DNA from: Brucella pecoris
GTDB taxonomy: Bacteria; Pseudomonadota; Alphaproteobacteria; Rhizobiales; Rhizobiaceae
Direction of reading: 5' to 3'
NCBI RefSeq assembly: GCF_006376675.1
Contig: NZ_VEWK01000011.1
Span: forward strand, 124,001 to 188,000
DNA length: 64,000 nucleotides
The translations under genes and the position numbers were made by a program. Below are positions 26,075-35,778 of this stretch, one piece after another (within the stretch, counting starts at the first letter, position 1; every line of letters begins with the position of its first letter). The notes under the pieces are model-generated. The model was not told the DNA's origin, did no database searches, and saw only the letters and a list, made by a program, of their open reading frames with translations.

Positions 26075-27381
26075 AGGGGTTCATGATAGCAGCGCCAGCT
26101 TCCGGGTCTGGTAAGACAACGGTAACACTGGGTTTGCTGCGCGCCTTGAAACGGCGGGGAGAAGCGCTTGCGCCGGTGAAGGTCGGTCCCGACTATATCG
26201 ACCCCGCCTATCACAAGGCTGCGAGCGGCGCGGACTGCTTTAATCTGGACCCGTGGGCGATGCGCCCTGAACTTATCAGTGCGCTTTCCTCCCGCATGAC
26301 TGAAAGCGGTGCCAAACTATTGGTTGCCGAGGGCATGATGGGGCTCTTCGACGGAGCGATAGACGGCAAGGGTTCTTCTGCCGATCTGGCGCAGCTTCTC
26401 GATCTGCCGATAGTACTGGTGGTGGATTGCGCGAAGCAATCGCATTCCATCGCGGCGCTGGTGTGGGGTTTCAGTCAGTTTCGCAAGGATGTGCTGATCG
26501 CGGGAATTATCCTCAATCGCGTCGGCAGTTCTCGCCATGAGGCGATGTTGCGTGGCGCGCTGGAGCCGCTCGGCATTCCGGTTCTCGGTGCCTTGCCTCG
26601 TGATGTCGCTCTTTCGCTGCCAGAAAGACACCTGGGGCTGGTGCAGGCTGGAGAGCATTCCGATCTTGAAAGCTTTCTTGAGCATGCTGCCGATGTGATG
26701 GAAACGCATATCGACATGGGTGCACTTCAAGGCATCTGGTCGCGACCGAAGCGGTACGATGCGATGGCCAATGTTCCGCGTCTGAAGCCGTTTGGCAATC
26801 ATGTTGCTGTTGCCCGTGACGATGCATTCGCCTTTGCCTATGCGCACTTGTTTGAGGGGTGGCGCAGGCGAGGGGTGGAGATTTCGTTCTTCTCACCGCT
26901 TGCAGACGAGTCTCCAAGACAGGACGCTGATGCAGTCTATCTGCCAGGCGGTTATCCTGAGCTTCATGCCGGACGTTTGTCGCAGGCTGTGCATTTTCAA
27001 AGCGGTATCCGTGAGGCTGCCATGCGCGGCGTGACGATTTATGGCGAATGCGGCGGCTACATGGTTCTCGGTGAGAGCTTGCACGATGCGGCGGGTGTTG
27101 CACACCCGATGTTGGGTCTTCTGCCGCTTGAGACGAGTTTTGCGAAAAGAAAGCTGCATCTTGGCTACCGTATGCTGGAACCACTTGAAGGTTCGCCCTG
27201 GATGCTGTCCTTGAAGGCGCATGAGTTTCACTATGCAAGCATCGTGCGCGAAGGAAAGGCTGATCGTCTTTTCCGGGTGCTTGATGCTGTCGGCGACGAT
27301 CTGGGCGAGGCGGGCCTGAGAGTTGGCACCGTTTCGGGCTCGTTCATGCATGTCATCGATTTTTGCGGAGAGAAAGCTTGA
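26071..27381 (+). CDS. cobB: hydrogenobyrinic acid a,c-diamide synthase CobB
   Basis: A 436-residue glutamine- and ATP-dependent amidase acting on the a and c side chains before cobalt insertion. N-terminal APASGSGKTTVTLGLLRAL is the nucleotide site and VGPDYIDPAYHKAASG the family motif. The C-terminal glutaminase half has the nucleophile in GECGGYMVLG (Cys327) and the His in GSFMHVIDF (His427). It overlaps cobA by four bases and cobC by four bases, so the run cobA-cobB-cobC is translationally coupled. Confidence 0.96.
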   Translation: MKGFMIAAPASGSGKTTVTLGLLRALKRRGEALAPVKVGPDYIDPAYHKAASGADCFNLDPWAMRPELISALSSRMTESGAKLLVAEGMMGLFDGAIDGKGSSADLAQLLDLPIVLVVDCAKQSHSIAALVWGFSQFRKDVLIAGIILNRVGSSRHEAMLRGALEPLGIPVLGALPRDVALSLPERHLGLVQAGEHSDLESFLEHAADVMETHIDMGALQGIWSRPKRYDAMANVPRLKPFGNHVAVARDDAFAFAYAHLFEGWRRRGVEISFFSPLADESPRQDADAVYLPGGYPELHAGRLSQAVHFQSGIREAAMRGVTIYGECGGYMVLGESLHDAAGVAHPMLGLLPLETSFAKRKLHLGYRMLEPLEGSPWMLSLKAHEFHYASIVREGKADRLFRVLDAVGDDLGEAGLRVGTVSGSFMHVIDFCGEKA

Positions 27382-28373
27382 GCGCAGAAATCGAGCATGG
27401 CGGTGCGCTCGACAAAGCCATCGCGCGTTTTGGCGGCAGGCTGCAAGATTGGCTCGACCTTTCGACGGGCATCAATCCCGAGCATTTTCCACTTCCCGAA
27501 CTGACACCGGCAATCTGGAACCGTCTGCCGGACGAGGGGCTGTTGCAAGAAACGCTGCGGCTGGCCCGCAGCTATTACCGGCTGAACGAGAAAACACTAA
27601 TTGTTGCAGCGCCGGGCACGCAGGCTTTGATCCAGCTCGTTCCGACATTGGCTACCCGGTCGACGGTTGCCGTCCTCGGGCCGACTTATCAGGAACATGC
27701 GGCCTCATTCGCTGCTTCCGGCTGGACGGTCGTGCAATGCGCGACGATTGACGAAATTCCAGACGAGGCGACTGCCGCAGTCATCGTTAATCCGAACAAT
27801 CCCGACGGTCGCGTGGTTTCGAGAGAAGCTCTCCTGCATCTTTCGCAAAAGCTCGGTGCGCGCGGCGGCTTTCTGGTCGTGGACGAGGCTTTCGCCGATG
27901 CACATGAAGCCGTCAGCGTCGCCGCAAATGCGGAAGATGCACCGATGATCGTGCTGAAATCCTTCGGCAAGTTTTTCGGGCTGGCTGGCGTGCGTTTGGG
28001 CTTTGCAATTGCGGGTGGCCGTTTCGTTGAGGCATTGGAGCGGCGGCTTGGCCCATGGGCGGTTTCCGGCCCGGCGCTCGCAATCGCCAGCCATGCATTC
28101 AACGATGCCGAAGCTCTTGCCGGTTATCGTGCGCGTATCGATCTGCGGCGGCTCAAATTGTCGGCTGTTCTGGAAAAAAGCGGTCTGAAAGAAATTGGCG
28201 GAACGGCATTGTTTTCGCTCGTCGAACATGCGGATGCACTCGGGATTTATACCAGATTGTGCGAGAGACATATTCTGGTCCGGAAATTCAATTACGCGTC
28301 GCGCTGGTTGCGCATTGGTTTGCCTTTGGACGATGTGGCGCTTGCGCGGTTTGAAAAGGCGTTGAAATTTTGA
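27378..28373 (+). CDS. cobC: threonine-phosphate decarboxylase CobC
   Basis: A PLP enzyme of the aminotransferase fold that makes (R)-1-aminopropan-2-ol phosphate for the nucleotide loop. The likely start is TTG 27378, which overlaps the cobB stop and has GGAG 7 bases upstream, giving 331 residues; an earlier in-frame TTG at 27363 is less likely. Motifs: HGGALDKAIARFGG and LDLSTGINPEHFPLP at the N-terminus, VIVNPNNPDGRVVSRE, and LKSFGKFFGLAGVRLGFA with PLP Lys198. No ATG is available near the start. Confidence 0.93.
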   Translation: MSAEIEHGGALDKAIARFGGRLQDWLDLSTGINPEHFPLPELTPAIWNRLPDEGLLQETLRLARSYYRLNEKTLIVAAPGTQALIQLVPTLATRSTVAVLGPTYQEHAASFAASGWTVVQCATIDEIPDEATAAVIVNPNNPDGRVVSREALLHLSQKLGARGGFLVVDEAFADAHEAVSVAANAEDAPMIVLKSFGKFFGLAGVRLGFAIAGGRFVEALERRLGPWAVSGPALAIASHAFNDAEALAGYRARIDLRRLKLSAVLEKSGLKEIGGTALFSLVEHADALGIYTRLCERHILVRKFNYASRWLRIGLPLDDVALARFEKALKF

Positions 28374-28395
28374 TTCAGTTTTTCTGGTCAAGCTC

Positions 28396-29379
28396 ATGGA
28401 AATAAAGCTCATTATCCTTTCGCTGGCGCTTCTTCTGGATCGCTTTGTCGGCGATCCGCCACGGCTGTGGCAGAGGGTGCCGCATCCTGTCGTTTGGTTC
28501 GGGAAAGCGATTTCGTGGGGTGAAAAGCGCTGGAACAATCGTAATTTCTCTGCGGCGAATCTTCGTAGAAACGGCATGTGGCTGACGATCGGACTCGTGT
28601 CGGCCTGCGTGGTTACGGGGCTTATCATTGAAAGCTTGTTGCCCTATGTCGGAACTGCTGGTGCAATTGCCGAAATCCTGATCGTGACGGTACTGCTTGC
28701 ACAGAAAAGCCTGGCCGATCATGTACAGGCGGTCGCGCTGGCATTGCGTGAGGAGGGGATCGAGGGCGGTCGCCGGGCTGTGTCGATGATCGTCGGGCGC
28801 AATCCCGAACATCTTGATGAAGGCGGCGTCAGCCGTGCAGCGATAGAAAGTCTTGCCGAGAACGCTTCGGACGGCATTGTTGCGCCCGCTTTCTGGTTTC
28901 TGGTCGGTGGATTACCGGGTTTGTTCGCCTACAAGCTAATTAATACGGCTGACTCGATGATCGGTCATCTGAATGACCGCTATCGCCATTTCGGTCGTTT
29001 TGTCGCAAAGCTGGACGATGTCGCCAATTATATCCCAGCCAGACTGACCGGGCTGCTTGCTTCTCTTGCCACTGCGATCACGAAAGACAGGCTTTCGGGA
29101 CGAGAAGCTTTCTCCGTCATGTGGCGTGATGCGCGCCTGCATCGCTCGCCCAATGCTGGCTGGCCGGAATCGGCCTTTGCGGGTGGGTTGGGGCTGGCGT
29201 TGGCCGGTCCACGTCAATATGGAGCGGACAAAGTCGAGGGGCCTATGCTGAATGCATCCGGCAAACGCGACGCCAACGCCGACGATATCGATGCGGCGCT
29301 TCACCTTTTCTGGTCGACAATGAGCCTGATGACCGGACTCGTGATCGCCGTAAGCCTGATTGGACTACTTGTCGGCTAG
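28396..29379 (+). CDS. cobD: adenosylcobinamide-phosphate synthase CobD (CbiB)
   Basis: A 327-residue integral membrane enzyme that attaches the aminopropanol arm to adenosylcobyrate. N-terminal LALLLDRFVGDPPRLWQRVPHPVVWFG, then GRNPEHLDEGGVSRAAIES, and NTADSMIGHLNDRYRHFGRF are CbiB signatures. About four to five hydrophobic helices are visible. It follows cobC by 22 bases. Its 3' end overlaps a convergent binding-protein gene by 15 bases. Confidence 0.95.
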   Translation: MEIKLIILSLALLLDRFVGDPPRLWQRVPHPVVWFGKAISWGEKRWNNRNFSAANLRRNGMWLTIGLVSACVVTGLIIESLLPYVGTAGAIAEILIVTVLLAQKSLADHVQAVALALREEGIEGGRRAVSMIVGRNPEHLDEGGVSRAAIESLAENASDGIVAPAFWFLVGGLPGLFAYKLINTADSMIGHLNDRYRHFGRFVAKLDDVANYIPARLTGLLASLATAITKDRLSGREAFSVMWRDARLHRSPNAGWPESAFAGGLGLALAGPRQYGADKVEGPMLNASGKRDANADDIDAALHLFWSTMSLMTGLVIAVSLIGLLVG

Positions 29380-30471
29380 CACAAACCGTTTGCCGTCGAA
29401 ACGTTGCAGGCGGTTCGGGTTGTCTGTTCGGATGCCGTCAGCGTCGAACTTGATCGTCCCGAGGACGGTTTCAAAGGAATTATTGCGGATTGTGTCGATA
29501 ATCGGCTGTTTCTGCTCGTCTGCACGCTTGATCACGTCCGCAGCGATTTCGATGCTGGCATAACCGGTGACTGCATAGGCATCTGCAAGTTTCCCGGCCT
29601 GACGTAATGCATCAATTGCGGGCTTCGCCGTCGACAGGTCCTGTGGCCGGAGCGGTGCGATCATCAACGTGCCCTGACTTAAAGGTTGGGCGCCAGAAGT
29701 GGCCTCCAGAAGGCTGCCACCTGCGATCGTCAGCGGATAGTTGAGCGCGGTAGCGCTTGTGCCTATAGCGGCAATATCGTCTCGCTCACCGCCGACGTAA
29801 ACATGGGTAGCGCCTGCGCGTCGCAGCCGGGCGACTAGCGCATTTTGATTATCAAGCCCTGGCCGATAGGTATCGATAAATACCGGCTGTAGCTGTTGTT
29901 CCTTGAGACGGGCCAAAACGCGCGCCGCGCGCTCGCGCCCTTCAATCGTGCCGTCATCAATAATTGCGAAAGCCTGCGCGCGCCAAAGGCTGCCGAGAAA
30001 ACTTCCCGTCGCCTGCGTTTCCTTGTCTAGCCCGGTTGCAAGACGAAATACCGCCATTGGCGTAGATGCGCGCCGTTCGGTCAGTGTGAGTTCGCTGACA
30101 CCTGACGCCACAATGGGGATGTTTCCCGCCGTCAGAATAGGGAGCGCTGCCTCCAGTGCTTCCGGGCATAGAAAGCCGGTTGCGACCCGGACGCTTTCCT
30201 GCACGAACCGTTCTGCTGCTTCTTTGCCGCCTTCGGCATCGCAGCGATCATCGGAAATGACAAGTTCCGCGCCTTTTGCTGCTGCTGCAACGCGGGCGCC
30301 TTCAGCCAACTGATTGCCCAATGGAGCGAAGGTTCCGGACAGAGGTGCCGCAAGTCCAATGCGCATATCCTCCGCCTGTGCCAGTACTGAACTGGCCAGC
30401 AGTGTAAGGATGATGCTTGTCAGCACTGCAGCCGGACGTTTCCCTAACTCGATCACGTGATCCGTCTTCAT
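29365..30471 (-). CDS. Liv-type ABC transporter substrate-binding protein
   Basis: A 368-residue secreted protein with a signal peptide (hydrophobic segment about 14-32, likely cut after SVLAQA). The mature part is a type I periplasmic binding fold of the branched-chain amino acid group, opening MRIGLAAPLSGTFAPLGNQLAEGA. No permease or ATPase genes adjoin it, so it is an orphan component or uses a transporter encoded elsewhere. The ligand is unknown. It lies within the cob region but on the opposite strand. Confidence 0.8.
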   Translation of the reverse strand: MKTDHVIELGKRPAAVLTSIILTLLASSVLAQAEDMRIGLAAPLSGTFAPLGNQLAEGARVAAAAKGAELVISDDRCDAEGGKEAAERFVQESVRVATGFLCPEALEAALPILTAGNIPIVASGVSELTLTERRASTPMAVFRLATGLDKETQATGSFLGSLWRAQAFAIIDDGTIEGRERAARVLARLKEQQLQPVFIDTYRPGLDNQNALVARLRRAGATHVYVGGERDDIAAIGTSATALNYPLTIAGGSLLEATSGAQPLSQGTLMIAPLRPQDLSTAKPAIDALRQAGKLADAYAVTGYASIEIAADVIKRADEQKQPIIDTIRNNSFETVLGTIKFDADGIRTDNPNRLQRFDGKRFVLADK

Positions 30472-30596
30472 TAAACAATTCGTGGCATTTTCAACGAAAA
30501 GTGGGTAGCTGTTTCCTCGCCTTTGTGCAATGCCCGTTATGGGGGCCCGTTACATGGGCCGTTATTGCGGCTTGTTATTAAGGTAGCTGGCTTCAG

Positions 30597-31154
30597 GTGA
30601 CATGCCCTTGGGCAAGACGGATTCTGTTTGACGTGCAAACGATTAAGAACATCATTTCAAGTGCAGCTTCGGTGGAATCCAAGTCCTACCGCGATGCCAT
30701 GAGCCATTATGCGGGTGCAGTGCAGATCGTCACGACCGCCGGTAGTGCGGGAAGGCGTGGTTTGACGCTGACTGCCGCCTGTTCGGTGTCGGACAATCCG
30801 CCGACGATCCTGATCTGCCTGCAGAAGATTCACGAAGAAAATCGGCTGTTCATCGAAAACGGTGTTTTCGCCGTCAATACGCTCGCGGGGTCGCATCAGC
30901 AGCTTGCGGATGCATTTTCTGGCCGTATCGGACTGACGCAGGATGAGCGCTTCGAACTGGCGCGCTGGGATGTTCAGGTGACCGGAGCACCCATATTGCA
31001 AGGTGCGCTTGCCGCTTTCGACTGCCGAGTCGTCAGTGTACAGGATCATTCCACGCATCACGTGCTTTTCGGGGAAGTCGTGGGCCTGCGGTCCAAATCC
31101 GAGGACGAGGCGCTGGTCTATCTCAACAGGCGCTACCATACGCTGGAGCTGTAA
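30597..31154 (+). CDS. cobR: corrin reductase CobR (flavin reductase family)
   Basis: Up to 185 residues from GTG 30597; another GTG at 30633 is possible, so the start is uncertain. It belongs to the flavin reductase-like FMN-binding fold (YRDAMSHYAGAVQIVTTAG, then RGLTLTAACSVSDNPPTILICL and FAVNTLAGSHQQLADAFSG). A protein of this family in the cob cluster of Brucella melitensis was characterised as CobR, which reduces cob(II)yrinic acid a,c-diamide to the cob(I) state for adenosylation by CobO. The position in the cob region supports the same role here. Confidence 0.88.
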   Translation: MTCPWARRILFDVQTIKNIISSAASVESKSYRDAMSHYAGAVQIVTTAGSAGRRGLTLTAACSVSDNPPTILICLQKIHEENRLFIENGVFAVNTLAGSHQQLADAFSGRIGLTQDERFELARWDVQVTGAPILQGALAAFDCRVVSVQDHSTHHVLFGEVVGLRSKSEDEALVYLNRRYHTLEL

Positions 31155-31158
31155 TCCC

Positions 31159-32052
31159 ATGAGCCATAGAATGTCGAAGCATGGAATGGGTGGCCTGTTT
31201 GGGGCATTGTTTCTGTTCTCGACTGTGACGGCATCGGGGGCAGCGTCGTTGCCGCCGTATAAGGACGATTATTTCGCCTATCCCGGTATTATCAGCAGCG
31301 CTGACAATGGTGATTATAAGGTCATCGATTACAACGAGATGCGCGATATCAATGGGCGCGATACGGTGCCCGAAAAGCGTGTGAAGGATGCCTATGTCTC
31401 GCTGAAGGCACGCGCTTACCAGAAGGATGTCACCTTTCAGACCGCCGCCGGGCCGGTGAAGGCCGTGACAGCGGGTAAGCGCGAAGGCGCATCCTTTATC
31501 GTCATCTATCTGCACGGTCGGGGCGGCAATCGTTTGCAGGGCATGAACGATTTTACCTTTGGCGGCAATTTCAACCGTGTGAAAAATCTCGCGGCACTCA
31601 ATGGCGGCCTCTATATTACGCCGGATTTCAAGGATTTTGCCGATACAGGCGAGGCTCAGATTGTCGGGCTGATCGATGCAGCCAAGGCATCGTCGCCAAA
31701 TGCTCCGTTGATCCTGTCCTGCGGTTCGCAAGGCGGAACGCTTTGCTGGCGCATAGCCTCCAATGAAAAGGCCGGTAACGAGCTTGCTGGCCTCATTCTG
31801 CTCGGCTCGCTTTGGGATGATGGATTTTTCAAGTCACCCGCATTCAAGAAACGCGTGCCGGTCTTCTTCGGGCATGGAAGCCGTGATCCGGTTTTTGCCA
31901 TCGACAAGCAGGAAGCCTTCTATCGTGAAATACGCAAGCGCGCGCCGGGCTATCCGGTTCAGTTCCGGCGTTTCGAGAGCGGCAATCACGGTACGCCGAT
32001 CCGAATGTCCGACTGGCGTGAGATGTTGAACTGGATTCTCGCAAAACAGTGA
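31159..32052 (+). CDS. secreted alpha/beta hydrolase
   Basis: About 297 residues starting at 31159 (a second ATG at 31171 is equally possible), 4 bases after cobR. An N-terminal signal peptide (GLFGALFLFSTVTASGA) is followed by a hydrolase fold: an HGRGG oxyanion-type turn (IYLHGRGGNRLQG), a Ser elbow CGSQGG, an acid near HGSRDPVF, and a His in ESGNHGTPIRMS. The substrate is unknown. Close spacing suggests co-transcription with cobR, but a function in corrinoid metabolism is not implied by the sequence. Confidence 0.8.
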   Translation: MSHRMSKHGMGGLFGALFLFSTVTASGAASLPPYKDDYFAYPGIISSADNGDYKVIDYNEMRDINGRDTVPEKRVKDAYVSLKARAYQKDVTFQTAAGPVKAVTAGKREGASFIVIYLHGRGGNRLQGMNDFTFGGNFNRVKNLAALNGGLYITPDFKDFADTGEAQIVGLIDAAKASSPNAPLILSCGSQGGTLCWRIASNEKAGNELAGLILLGSLWDDGFFKSPAFKKRVPVFFGHGSRDPVFAIDKQEAFYREIRKRAPGYPVQFRRFESGNHGTPIRMSDWREMLNWILAKQ

Positions 32053-32179
32053 TGACAGGCCTGTGGATGCGAATCGAAATTCTGGCAATGTGACCTTCCT
32101 GCCACTCGACAATCGGGCAAAACCGAATAGTTATCGAACTTAAAATTTTACCTGCTCAGCAGATCCTATGAGGTAGATC

Positions 32180-32644
32180 ATGTACGGACGCGCCCGCACT
32201 GGAGCCCGTTTTCTAGCCATTGCCATGTTGGCCCCGCTTGCCGCTGCCTGCACGACGACTGTACCGACCACGACAGCGACGCCGGGCAAGACCGATGCCC
32301 CGATCAGCGCGCCGACGATTTCGTTGCCGCGTTTCACGCCGACCGCTTATGTCGATCCGGCGCTCGCGCAGCCGTGCATCACCGCCGCTGCTAACAAGTA
32401 TTTCCTGCCGGAACATGCTATTTCCGCCGTTAACTCCCGTCCGGGCGCAGCCGGCGGCACCGATGTCGACCTCAAGGTCGATCTGCGTACTGCTGTTTGC
32501 CAGGTAAGTGCCAAGGGCGGTGTGCGCGCCGTTATAGATACGTCGCCGAAGAGCGCGGATCAGATTGCAGCCGAAGCCGCAGCAGCCAAGGCAGATGCCG
32601 CCGCCGCTACCCAGCCGAAAAAAGCCAAGGCGAAGAAGAACTGA
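32180..32644 (+). CDS. predicted lipoprotein, unknown function
   Basis: A 154-residue protein with signal peptide and lipobox LAAAC (Cys24), followed by a Thr/Pro-rich linker, a small folded core with two Cys (PCITAAANKYFLP and TAVCQVSAKGG), and an Ala/Lys-rich tail ending KKAKAKKN. I do not recognise a named family. The basic tail could contact peptidoglycan or lipopolysaccharide. It has its own terminator. Confidence 0.7.
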   Translation: MYGRARTGARFLAIAMLAPLAAACTTTVPTTTATPGKTDAPISAPTISLPRFTPTAYVDPALAQPCITAAANKYFLPEHAISAVNSRPGAAGGTDVDLKVDLRTAVCQVSAKGGVRAVIDTSPKSADQIAAEAAAAKADAAAATQPKKAKAKKN

Positions 32645-32668
32645 TTCAACAATCAGAGCTAACATATG

Positions 32669-32696
32669 AAAAAGGCAGGGATTTCCCTGCCTTTTT
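32669..32696. terminator. bidirectional rho-independent terminator
   Basis: AAAAAGGCAGGG (32669-32680) pairs perfectly with CCCTGCCTTTTT (32685-32696) around a four-base loop. It lies between the lipoprotein gene and the convergent end of cobJ and serves both strands. Confidence 0.9.
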
Positions 32697-32700
32697 GTTT

Positions 32701-34407
32701 TCATTTTCCTGGCTTTTCGCCGTACCAGCGCGGCGTATAAACCCATTCCCTGCCGTCGGACTTTGCAAAAACTTGCGTGTGGGACGAGCCCACGATCACC
32801 ACGGTTCGCATGTCGACATCATCCGGTGTCAGTGCGCCGAGCGTGGTTGTGCGTGTCGTCTCTGCCGGTCTGCCAATGTCGCGCCCAAGAACAACGGGCG
32901 TTTCTGGGGATCGATATTGGCGCAGGATTTCCAGTGCGCGACCAAGCTGATGTGGACGCGCCTTGGAGATGGGATTGTAGAATGCCATGGCAAAATCGGC
33001 TTCAGCAGCAAGCGCAAGGCGCTTCTCGATGATTTCCCAGGGTTTGAGATTATCTGACAGTGAAATATTACAGAAGTCGTGTCCTAGAGGCGCTCCGATA
33101 CGTGACGCGGCGGCCATCGCCGCGGAAATACCGGGCTGGATGACAAGCTCCACACCATGCCATGCAGGCTTATCCGTTTCGTGAAGCGCCTCGACAACTG
33201 CCGCAGCCATCGCAAAGACACCGGGATCGCCTGACGAAACCATGGCGACATGCCGTCCGGAAGCCGCAAGTTCGAATGCATGGCGCGCGCGCTGCATTTC
33301 CTCTCGATTATCGGTCATATGGATGGCCTGATCGGCGCGGAAAGGGCGAAGGTTCTCCTCGGCCATCCGCACATAGGTCTCATAGCCGAGAATGTCTTCG
33401 GCCTTTTCCAGTTCGTGCTGAACGGCGGGTGTCATCAGGTCTCGTGATCCGGGCCCAAGGCCGATAACGACCAGCTTGCCACGTTTTCGACCAACGAACA
33501 GAACATCTGACGGGGTGGCAGCCACTGCAATGGCAAGCCCATTGCTCTCTATCAGCTCGACCGGCTGTTCCACCGAACGAAGGATGATCTCACGAGTATC
33601 CGTTGCATCTGCAGTATAGCGTAGCGGAACGCCGAGGCTCTTTGCCGCGTGCTGAAGCTGTGGTGAGGTGCAGTCTTTTTCGCGGGCGAGAAGCAATGCC
33701 AGAGATGCTGGGGCGATGCCTGCATTGGCGAGAGCATCTTCAATATCGTTCTGAATGTTCTCGCTGACCCTATCGACGGCAATCGCCACGCTGCGAGGAT
33801 GATAAATCAGCTCGTCTGGTCGGGGCGTGCGAATGTGGGGCGTCATGCTGATCGTCAGTGCACCGTCATCGCCGAAAGGCAGTTTGGAATCTGCAAGCCA
33901 GCGTGATGTTCCGTCGAGCCGCACCTTCTGTCCCGCGAGCAGGTTCGACGTGAAATTTTTCGCGTCGTCGGGATTGGCAAGGGTCAGTTCGGCGGGCGGG
34001 TTCAGCAGATTGATCCCGAAGCGTAGTTCGCCAGACGTGGTTATGGCAGGCGCGACCTCAAGTGCTGCTGCAATCTGCCGGGCCATGTCGTTGACGCCGG
34101 AGAGACCACCCAGAAGTGGCACAACCGCGCTTCCATCTTCGGCTACGGCCAGAACCGGCGGTTCAATGCGTTTGTTCTGCAGGAGAGGGGCGAGCGCCCG
34201 GATCACGATACCGGCTGCGCAAAGCGCAATGATGGGGCGGCCTTCCTCGTAAAGCGATCTGACCGCATCGCCGAAATGCATGAAAGTGTTGTCCAGCGAC
34301 GCAACACGGTTCTGGAGGCCGCGTATCTCGGCATGTTTCAGTGCCGATGCGATCTGCTGAGCGGCGGGAATCGCCGCTTCTCCAAGAACCAGAATCGCGG
34401 GGATCAT
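32701..34407 (-). CDS. cobJ: precorrin-3B C17-methyltransferase CobJ with fused CbiG-like N-terminal half
   Basis: 568 residues from the ATG at 34407, which overlaps the cobI stop (ATGA); 17 more open codons precede it. A plain CobJ is about 250 residues. Residues about 311-568 are the SAM methylase that drives ring contraction ([48 protein letters not shown]). Residues about 1-308 look like CbiG: an N-terminal domain ([20 protein letters not shown]), a middle part, and a diverged CbiG_C-like domain (205-308). The usual LLSGHxGGAN of CbiG reads [10 protein letters not shown], so the conserved His is absent. The catalytic competence of the CbiG part is therefore open. Confidence 0.92.
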   Translation of the reverse strand: MIPAILVLGEAAIPAAQQIASALKHAEIRGLQNRVASLDNTFMHFGDAVRSLYEEGRPIIALCAAGIVIRALAPLLQNKRIEPPVLAVAEDGSAVVPLLGGLSGVNDMARQIAAALEVAPAITTSGELRFGINLLNPPAELTLANPDDAKNFTSNLLAGQKVRLDGTSRWLADSKLPFGDDGALTISMTPHIRTPRPDELIYHPRSVAIAVDRVSENIQNDIEDALANAGIAPASLALLLAREKDCTSPQLQHAAKSLGVPLRYTADATDTREIILRSVEQPVELIESNGLAIAVAATPSDVLFVGRKRGKLVVIGLGPGSRDLMTPAVQHELEKAEDILGYETYVRMAEENLRPFRADQAIHMTDNREEMQRARHAFELAASGRHVAMVSSGDPGVFAMAAAVVEALHETDKPAWHGVELVIQPGISAAMAAASRIGAPLGHDFCNISLSDNLKPWEIIEKRLALAAEADFAMAFYNPISKARPHQLGRALEILRQYRSPETPVVLGRDIGRPAETTRTTTLGALTPDDVDMRTVVIVGSSHTQVFAKSDGREWVYTPRWYGEKPGK

Positions 34408-35138
34408 GCGCCGTTCCATTTTTGCCCCGGAACAAGAATGATCGAGAAGTAGGGGCAATCGTTGCCGTCGACTTCCGCCAGCGGCACAATGCGCTGATTG
34501 GACATGGTGGCGCGCTCGACATAGAGCGCACGGTCCATGAGACCGAGATCGCCGAGCACAGTGCGAACCTTGTCGAGGTTTTTGCCAAGTTTCATGATTG
34601 CCGCTGCGCCCGTATCTGCAAGCCGCCGTTTCAGTTCTTCTGCGCTCATGACGCCGGAGAGGACGGATAATGTCTGATTGCGATAGACAAGCGGCGCGCC
34701 CAGCACGGCAGATGCGCCGAGAACGGAGCAGACGCCGGGCACGACTTCCGTTTCATACTGATCCGCAAGCCGGTCGTGAATATACATGAACGAGCCATAG
34801 AAAAACGGATCACCCTCCGCGATCACGGCGACATCCTGACCGCGATCAAGATGGCTCGCTATCGTGCTCGTTATCTCGCCATAGAAATCGCTGACGATCT
34901 GTTCGTAATCCATATGCGCCGGGAGCTTTTCCGTCGTCACCGGATAGATGAGCGGTACCAGAACCTGTTCCGGTGAGAGATATTCCTCGACGATGGTGAG
35001 GGCATTGCCCTTCTTCCCCTTGGCGGCGTGATAAGCTACAACCGGTGCGCTTTTGAGGAGGCGTAGGGCTTTCAGCGTTATCAGTTCGGGATCGCCGGGA
35101 CCGACACCCAGGCCAAACAGTTTGCCTTTTGCCGCCAT
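34404..35138 (-). CDS. cobI: precorrin-2 C20-methyltransferase CobI
   Basis: A 244-residue SAM-dependent tetrapyrrole methylase that makes precorrin-3A. Motifs: [38 protein letters not shown] and [18 protein letters not shown]. It starts on the last base of the cobH stop and its TGA overlaps the cobJ ATG, so cobG-cobH-cobI-cobJ form one tightly packed operon. Confidence 0.96.
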   Translation of the reverse strand: MAAKGKLFGLGVGPGDPELITLKALRLLKSAPVVAYHAAKGKKGNALTIVEEYLSPEQVLVPLIYPVTTEKLPAHMDYEQIVSDFYGEITSTIASHLDRGQDVAVIAEGDPFFYGSFMYIHDRLADQYETEVVPGVCSVLGASAVLGAPLVYRNQTLSVLSGVMSAEELKRRLADTGAAAIMKLGKNLDKVRTVLGDLGLMDRALYVERATMSNQRIVPLAEVDGNDCPYFSIILVPGQKWNGA

Positions 35139-35764
35139 TATTCGCGCTCCGACGCGAGCGCATTGACCGCCGCTGCCGTCATGGCGCTGCCGCCGCGTCT
35201 TCCGCGTACGATCACATAAGGCACGCCACGGCTGTTTGCAGCGAGTTCGTCCTTGGATTCTGCCGCGCCGACAAAGCCGACCGGCATGCCGATGATAAGT
35301 GCCGGTTTTGGCGCGCCAGCATCCAGCAATTCGAACAGGCGGAAGAGGGCGGTCGGCGCGTTGCCGATTGCAATGATACTGTTGCCAATATGCGGGAGCC
35401 AGAGGTCGAGCGCTGCGGCCGAACGGGTATTGCCGATTTTCGTTGCAAGCTCCGGAACCGATGGGTCGCCAAGCGTGCAGATAACTTCATTATTGGCAGG
35501 CAGCCGGGAGCGGGTGATGCCTTCGGCCACCATGCGTGCATCGCAGAGAATGGGGGCGCCCGCATGCAAGGCATCGCGCCCGGCTTGGCCCGCACCTTCC
35601 GAGAAAGCGAGGTCGTTGACCACATCCACCATACCGCAGGCGTGAATGACACGGACTGCAAGCTTTTCCAGATCGGCAGGTATCCGGCTTAGATCGGCCT
35701 CGGCACGGATGATGGCGAAAGACCGGTCATAGATCGCCTGTCCGTCGCGAATATAGTCTGTCAT
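35138..35764 (-). CDS. cobH: precorrin-8X methylmutase CobH
   Basis: 208 residues from ATG 35764; a GTG three codons earlier is possible. It moves the methyl from C11 to C12 to give hydrogenobyrinate. Signatures: [35 protein letters not shown] (with the catalytic His) and [18 protein letters not shown]. It follows cobG by 14 bases and overlaps cobI by one. Confidence 0.95.
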   Translation of the reverse strand: MTDYIRDGQAIYDRSFAIIRAEADLSRIPADLEKLAVRVIHACGMVDVVNDLAFSEGAGQAGRDALHAGAPILCDARMVAEGITRSRLPANNEVICTLGDPSVPELATKIGNTRSAAALDLWLPHIGNSIIAIGNAPTALFRLFELLDAGAPKPALIIGMPVGFVGAAESKDELAANSRGVPYVIVRGRRGGSAMTAAAVNALASERE

Positions 35765-35778
35765 GGTGGCCACTCTAA

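Noticed and set aside
30541-30596. a GGGGCCCGTTACATGGGCC-like dyad before cobR considered as a riboswitch
   Set aside because: It is too short and lacks the B12 box; it is at most a small hairpin or operator.
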